Below are positions 61,727 through 64,000 of a stretch of DNA of 64,000 bases, piece after piece. Within the stretch, counting starts at the first letter, position 1; every line of letters starts with the position of its first letter. The DNA comes from Burkholderiaceae bacterium DAT-1. Its GTDB lineage: Bacteria > Pseudomonadota > Gammaproteobacteria > Burkholderiales > Chitinimonadaceae. The notes below the pieces were generated by a model. It saw only the letters and a program-made list of their open reading frames with translations. It was not told the DNA's origin and ran no database searches. The stretch is from positions 124,001 through 188,000 of the forward strand of contig JAHRBI010000003.1 in assembly GCA_019084025.1 (NCBI GenBank), written 5' to 3'. The position numbers and the translations under genes were made by a program.

Positions 61727-62734
61727 ATGAATCCGATGGAACGTTCCACTGCACTCACCGCCTGGCTTGACACACAGCTGCCGCAGCGTACTGCGCTGCA
61801 TGCCCTTGTTGAAGACGGCAGCCCGCGCCGTTTCTATCGTGCGACCCTTGCCGATGGCAGCACCCGGATTGTCATGGATGCGCCCCCGGCCACTCAGCCG
61901 ATTGCGGGCTTTCTGGATATTGCCAGACGCCTGTCCGGTATCGTGCCGGTGCCCGAGATGCTGGCCGTAGACGTCGATCAGGGCTTTGTGCTGATGAGCG
62001 ATCTGGGCGATACCGACCTGATGTCCGCCACCGCTGATGGCGATGAAATCAAGGCCGATCCGCTCTACCGCGCCGCCTGGGGTGCCCTGCTGAGCATGCA
62101 GGTCCACGCCGATACCAGCGGCCTGCCGGAATACACTGCCGACGCCATGGGAACCGACCTCGACCGCTTTACCGAATGGTTTGTGGGCACCCATCTGGGC
62201 AAAACACTGGACGAAAAACAACAGCAAGCATGGGCGCGCACCCGCGCATTGTTGCTGGCTCGCGCTGCATCACAACCCAAAACCCTGATTCATTTCGACT
62301 ATCACAGTCGTAACCTGATGGTGCGGGGTGATCAGATCGGCATCGTCGATTTTCAGGATGCACGCGTCGGCCCGCTGACCTATGATCTGGCTTCGCTATT
62401 GAAAGATATGTACCGCGCTTGGCCGGAAGCCTTCCGACTCGATCATGGCATCCGTTACTGGCAAGCCGCGCGCAAGCTGAATCTGCCGGTGGCAGAGTCG
62501 TTTGACGACTTCTACCGCGATCTCGAATTCATGGGCGTCTATCGCCACCTGCGCTCCATTGGCACCTTTGCCCGCCTGATTCACCGCGACGGCAAGCCGC
62601 GCTATCTGGACGATATTCCGGTGGCACTCGGCTATCTGCGCGAAACGTGCGAGCGCTATGTCGAATTGCATCCGCTGTATAAATTGCTGAACCAGCTGAC
62701 CGGCTTTACCGTGCAGCATGGCTACACCTTCTAA
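61727..62734 (+). CDS. amgK: Anomeric N-acetylmuramate/N-acetylglucosamine kinase (AmgK-like phosphotransferase)
   Basis: 335 residues from the ATG at 61727 (61736 is a second choice). The aminoglycoside-phosphotransferase fold carries SPRRFYRATLADGSTRIVMDAPP, the catalytic LIHFDYHSRNLMVR (Asp in HFDYHSRN) and IGIVDFQDARVGPLTYDLASLL (metal Asp). The position divergent from lptD is that of AmgK in pseudomonads, where it phosphorylates MurNAc for peptidoglycan recycling. In those genomes MurU follows directly; here a GtrA gene does, so the identification rests on family and position. Confidence 0.85.
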   Translation: MNPMERSTALTAWLDTQLPQRTALHALVEDGSPRRFYRATLADGSTRIVMDAPPATQPIAGFLDIARRLSGIVPVPEMLAVDVDQGFVLMSDLGDTDLMSATADGDEIKADPLYRAAWGALLSMQVHADTSGLPEYTADAMGTDLDRFTEWFVGTHLGKTLDEKQQQAWARTRALLLARAASQPKTLIHFDYHSRNLMVRGDQIGIVDFQDARVGPLTYDLASLLKDMYRAWPEAFRLDHGIRYWQAARKLNLPVAESFDDFYRDLEFMGVYRHLRSIGTFARLIHRDGKPRYLDDIPVALGYLRETCERYVELHPLYKLLNQLTGFTVQHGYTF

Positions 62735-62743
62735 GGCGAATTC

Positions 62744-63160
62744 ATGATTAAAGCATTGCTGACTCGCCATGAAGCGCTGATCAAGCAGTTCCTGCAGTTC
62801 GCGCTGGTGGGGCTGAGTGGAACGGGCGTGCAGTATGTATCGTTGTGGATTGGTGCCGACATACTAGGCACCTCTGCCACCACGGCGTCCGCCATAGGTT
62901 ATATCCTTGGCTGCTTTGTGAACTATTACCTGAATTATCTGTTCACCTTCAAAAGCGCCAAATCGCACGCGGATGCAGCCTCCAAGTATTTCACGGTGGT
63001 CGGCGTGGGCTGGTGCATCAATACCGGCCTGATGGCGCTGTTTACTGGCTGGCTGGGCTTCCCGAAATGGCCGTCGCAGATTGTCACAACAGGCATCGGC
63101 CTGATCTGGAACTTTGGCGGCAGCAAGCTATGGGCGTTCAAGCACCGCGAGCCGCATTGA
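62744..63160 (+). CDS. GtrA-family membrane protein
   Basis: 138 residues, nine bases after amgK. Four membrane helices (about 15-38, 45-65, 78-98, 107-128). FLQFALVGLSGTGVQYVSLWI and YILGCFVNYYLNYLFTFKS are the GtrA signature. Proteins of this family are thought to flip or carry polyprenyl-linked sugars or to aid cell-surface polysaccharide synthesis. The tight spacing to amgK suggests co-transcription, but a shared pathway is only inference. Confidence 0.9.
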   Translation: MIKALLTRHEALIKQFLQFALVGLSGTGVQYVSLWIGADILGTSATTASAIGYILGCFVNYYLNYLFTFKSAKSHADAASKYFTVVGVGWCINTGLMALFTGWLGFPKWPSQIVTTGIGLIWNFGGSKLWAFKHREPH

Positions 63161-63195
63161 TTTAATTGTCCCGTTTCACGCAAAAGGCGCATTCG

Positions 63196-64000
63196 ATGAA
63201 CAAGATTGTGTACGACTTCCGCAGCGATACCGTGACCCGCCCCAATGACGCCATGCGTGCTGCAATGGCTGCCGCAGAAGTCGGCGATGATGTGTGGGGC
63301 GATGATCCGACGGTGAACCGCTTGCAAAGCGTGACGGCGGCGATGCTGGGATTTGAAGCCGGCCTGTTCATGCCGTCTGGCACCCAGAGCAATCTGTGCG
63401 CATTGATGGCGCACTGCCAGCGCGGTGACGAATATCTGGTCGGGCAGGAAGCGCACACCTACAAGTACGAAGCGGGTGGCGCCGCCGTGCTGGGCAGCAT
63501 CCAGCCGCAACCGCTGGATAACGCATCGGATGGCAGCATCCCGCTGGATCGCCTTAAAAAAGCCGTCAAAGCCCCGGATCATCACTACGCCCGCACCCGT
63601 TTGCTGGCACTGGAAAACACCATCGGCGGCAAGATTCTGCCCGCCGACTATGTCAAATCCGCCACCGACTGGGCGCACAGCATCGGTCTCGCCACCCATC
63701 TGGATGGCGCGCGACTGTGGAATGCGGCGGTGGGTTCTTACGTCAGCCCGGCGGAGATCGCCAAGGGCTTTGATTCGGTGTCGGTGTGTCTATCCAAGGG
63801 ACTGGGCGCACCGCTGGGATCGGTATTGGTTGGCTCGAAAGACCTGATCGATTCTGCCCACCGCTGGCGCAAGATGCTGGGCGGCGGCATGCGTCAGGCT
63901 GGTATTGTGGCCGCGGGCGGCTTGTTTGCACTGGAGCATCAACTGGCGCGCCTTGCCGATGATCATGCCAATGCACGCCTGCTTGCCGATGGTCTAGCGA
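63196..64000 (+). CDS. ltaE: Low-specificity L-threonine aldolase, 3' end cut by window edge
   Basis: The ATG at 63196 opens 268 codons with no stop before the window ends; the family is about 340 residues, so the last quarter is missing. VYDFRSDTVTRPNDAMRAAMAAAEVGDDVWGDDPTVNRLQ is the family N-terminus, FMPSGTQSNLCALMAHC the phosphate-binding loop, QEAHTYKYEAGGAAVLG and LENTIGGKILP typical of the active site, and SVCLSKGLGAPLGSVLVG holds the pyridoxal-phosphate lysine. It splits L-threonine and L-allo-threonine to glycine and acetaldehyde. AAAAGGCG lies upstream of the start. Confidence 0.95.
   Translation, partial: MNKIVYDFRSDTVTRPNDAMRAAMAAAEVGDDVWGDDPTVNRLQSVTAAMLGFEAGLFMPSGTQSNLCALMAHCQRGDEYLVGQEAHTYKYEAGGAAVLGSIQPQPLDNASDGSIPLDRLKKAVKAPDHHYARTRLLALENTIGGKILPADYVKSATDWAHSIGLATHLDGARLWNAAVGSYVSPAEIAKGFDSVSVCLSKGLGAPLGSVLVGSKDLIDSAHRWRKMLGGGMRQAGIVAAGGLFALEHQLARLADDHANARLLADGLA

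Overview
The window is a gene-dense, GC-rich chromosomal segment of a Gram-negative bacterium. Several things point to a betaproteobacterium, probably of the Neisseriales/Chitinibacteraceae type: an LptD/SurA/PdxA block, AmgK, a CzcI-CzcCBA efflux operon, ArgP/ArgO and the general codon use. That placement is inferred from gene content only. No rRNA, tRNA, CRISPR array, insertion sequence or phage gene was recognised.

Layout. 0-6.4 kb: an edge-truncated membrane gene, an AT-rich secreted protein, an RtcB2-PrfH RNA/ribosome repair pair, a GAF protein, a GDSL esterase and an alginate-lyase-like protein. 6.4-15.5 kb (minus strand): AhpC/AhpF peroxide defence and a czcICBA heavy-metal RND operon. 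15.6-20.4 kb: prolyl oligopeptidase, a ferritin-like protein, a sulfate-binding protein and an EamA exporter.

20.6-28.1 kb: an AT-rich CPBP protease gene, then a class II lanthipeptide cluster. The cluster has two precursor genes separated by an intrinsic terminator, a LanM synthetase, a very short HlyD-like membrane protein and a LanT C39-peptidase/ABC exporter. Both precursor cores consist of three tandem Cys-x-Trp-(Ser/Thr) tetrads, an unusual architecture and the strongest candidate here for an undescribed product. A 51-codon membrane protein gene lies on the opposite strand just after the cluster.

28.4-34 kb: a large EF-hand membrane protein, the divergent argO/argP pair and a DUF885 peptidase. 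33.8-40.5 kb: a divergent polyamine/membrane island. On the minus strand it encodes a DUF350 protein, an SPFH-SHOCT protein, a double zinc-ribbon/DUF4178 protein, a Gly-Ser-rich mini-protein and SpeD, with most genes overlapping or nearly abutting. On the plus strand it encodes a membrane-anchored aminopropyltransferase and a Tat-type lipoprotein flavoenzyme. Decarboxylated SAM from SpeD would feed the aminopropyltransferase.

40.5-50.2 kb: two orphan solute-binding proteins, a MacA/MacB-like three-gene ABC exporter, dienelactone hydrolase, a secreted protein of unknown function, a secreted adenosine-deaminase-family protein, GlnQ and RsmA. 50.3-56.1 kb: a small Cys-rich protein, a Tat-exported carotenoid oxygenase with a DUF2141 protein, a BlaR1-like M56 peptidase with a BlaI repressor and a clear tandem operator, and an HDOD protein. 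56.2-64 kb: dapF, pdxA, surA, lptD (minus), then divergent amgK, gtrA and the start of a threonine aldolase gene cut by the right edge.
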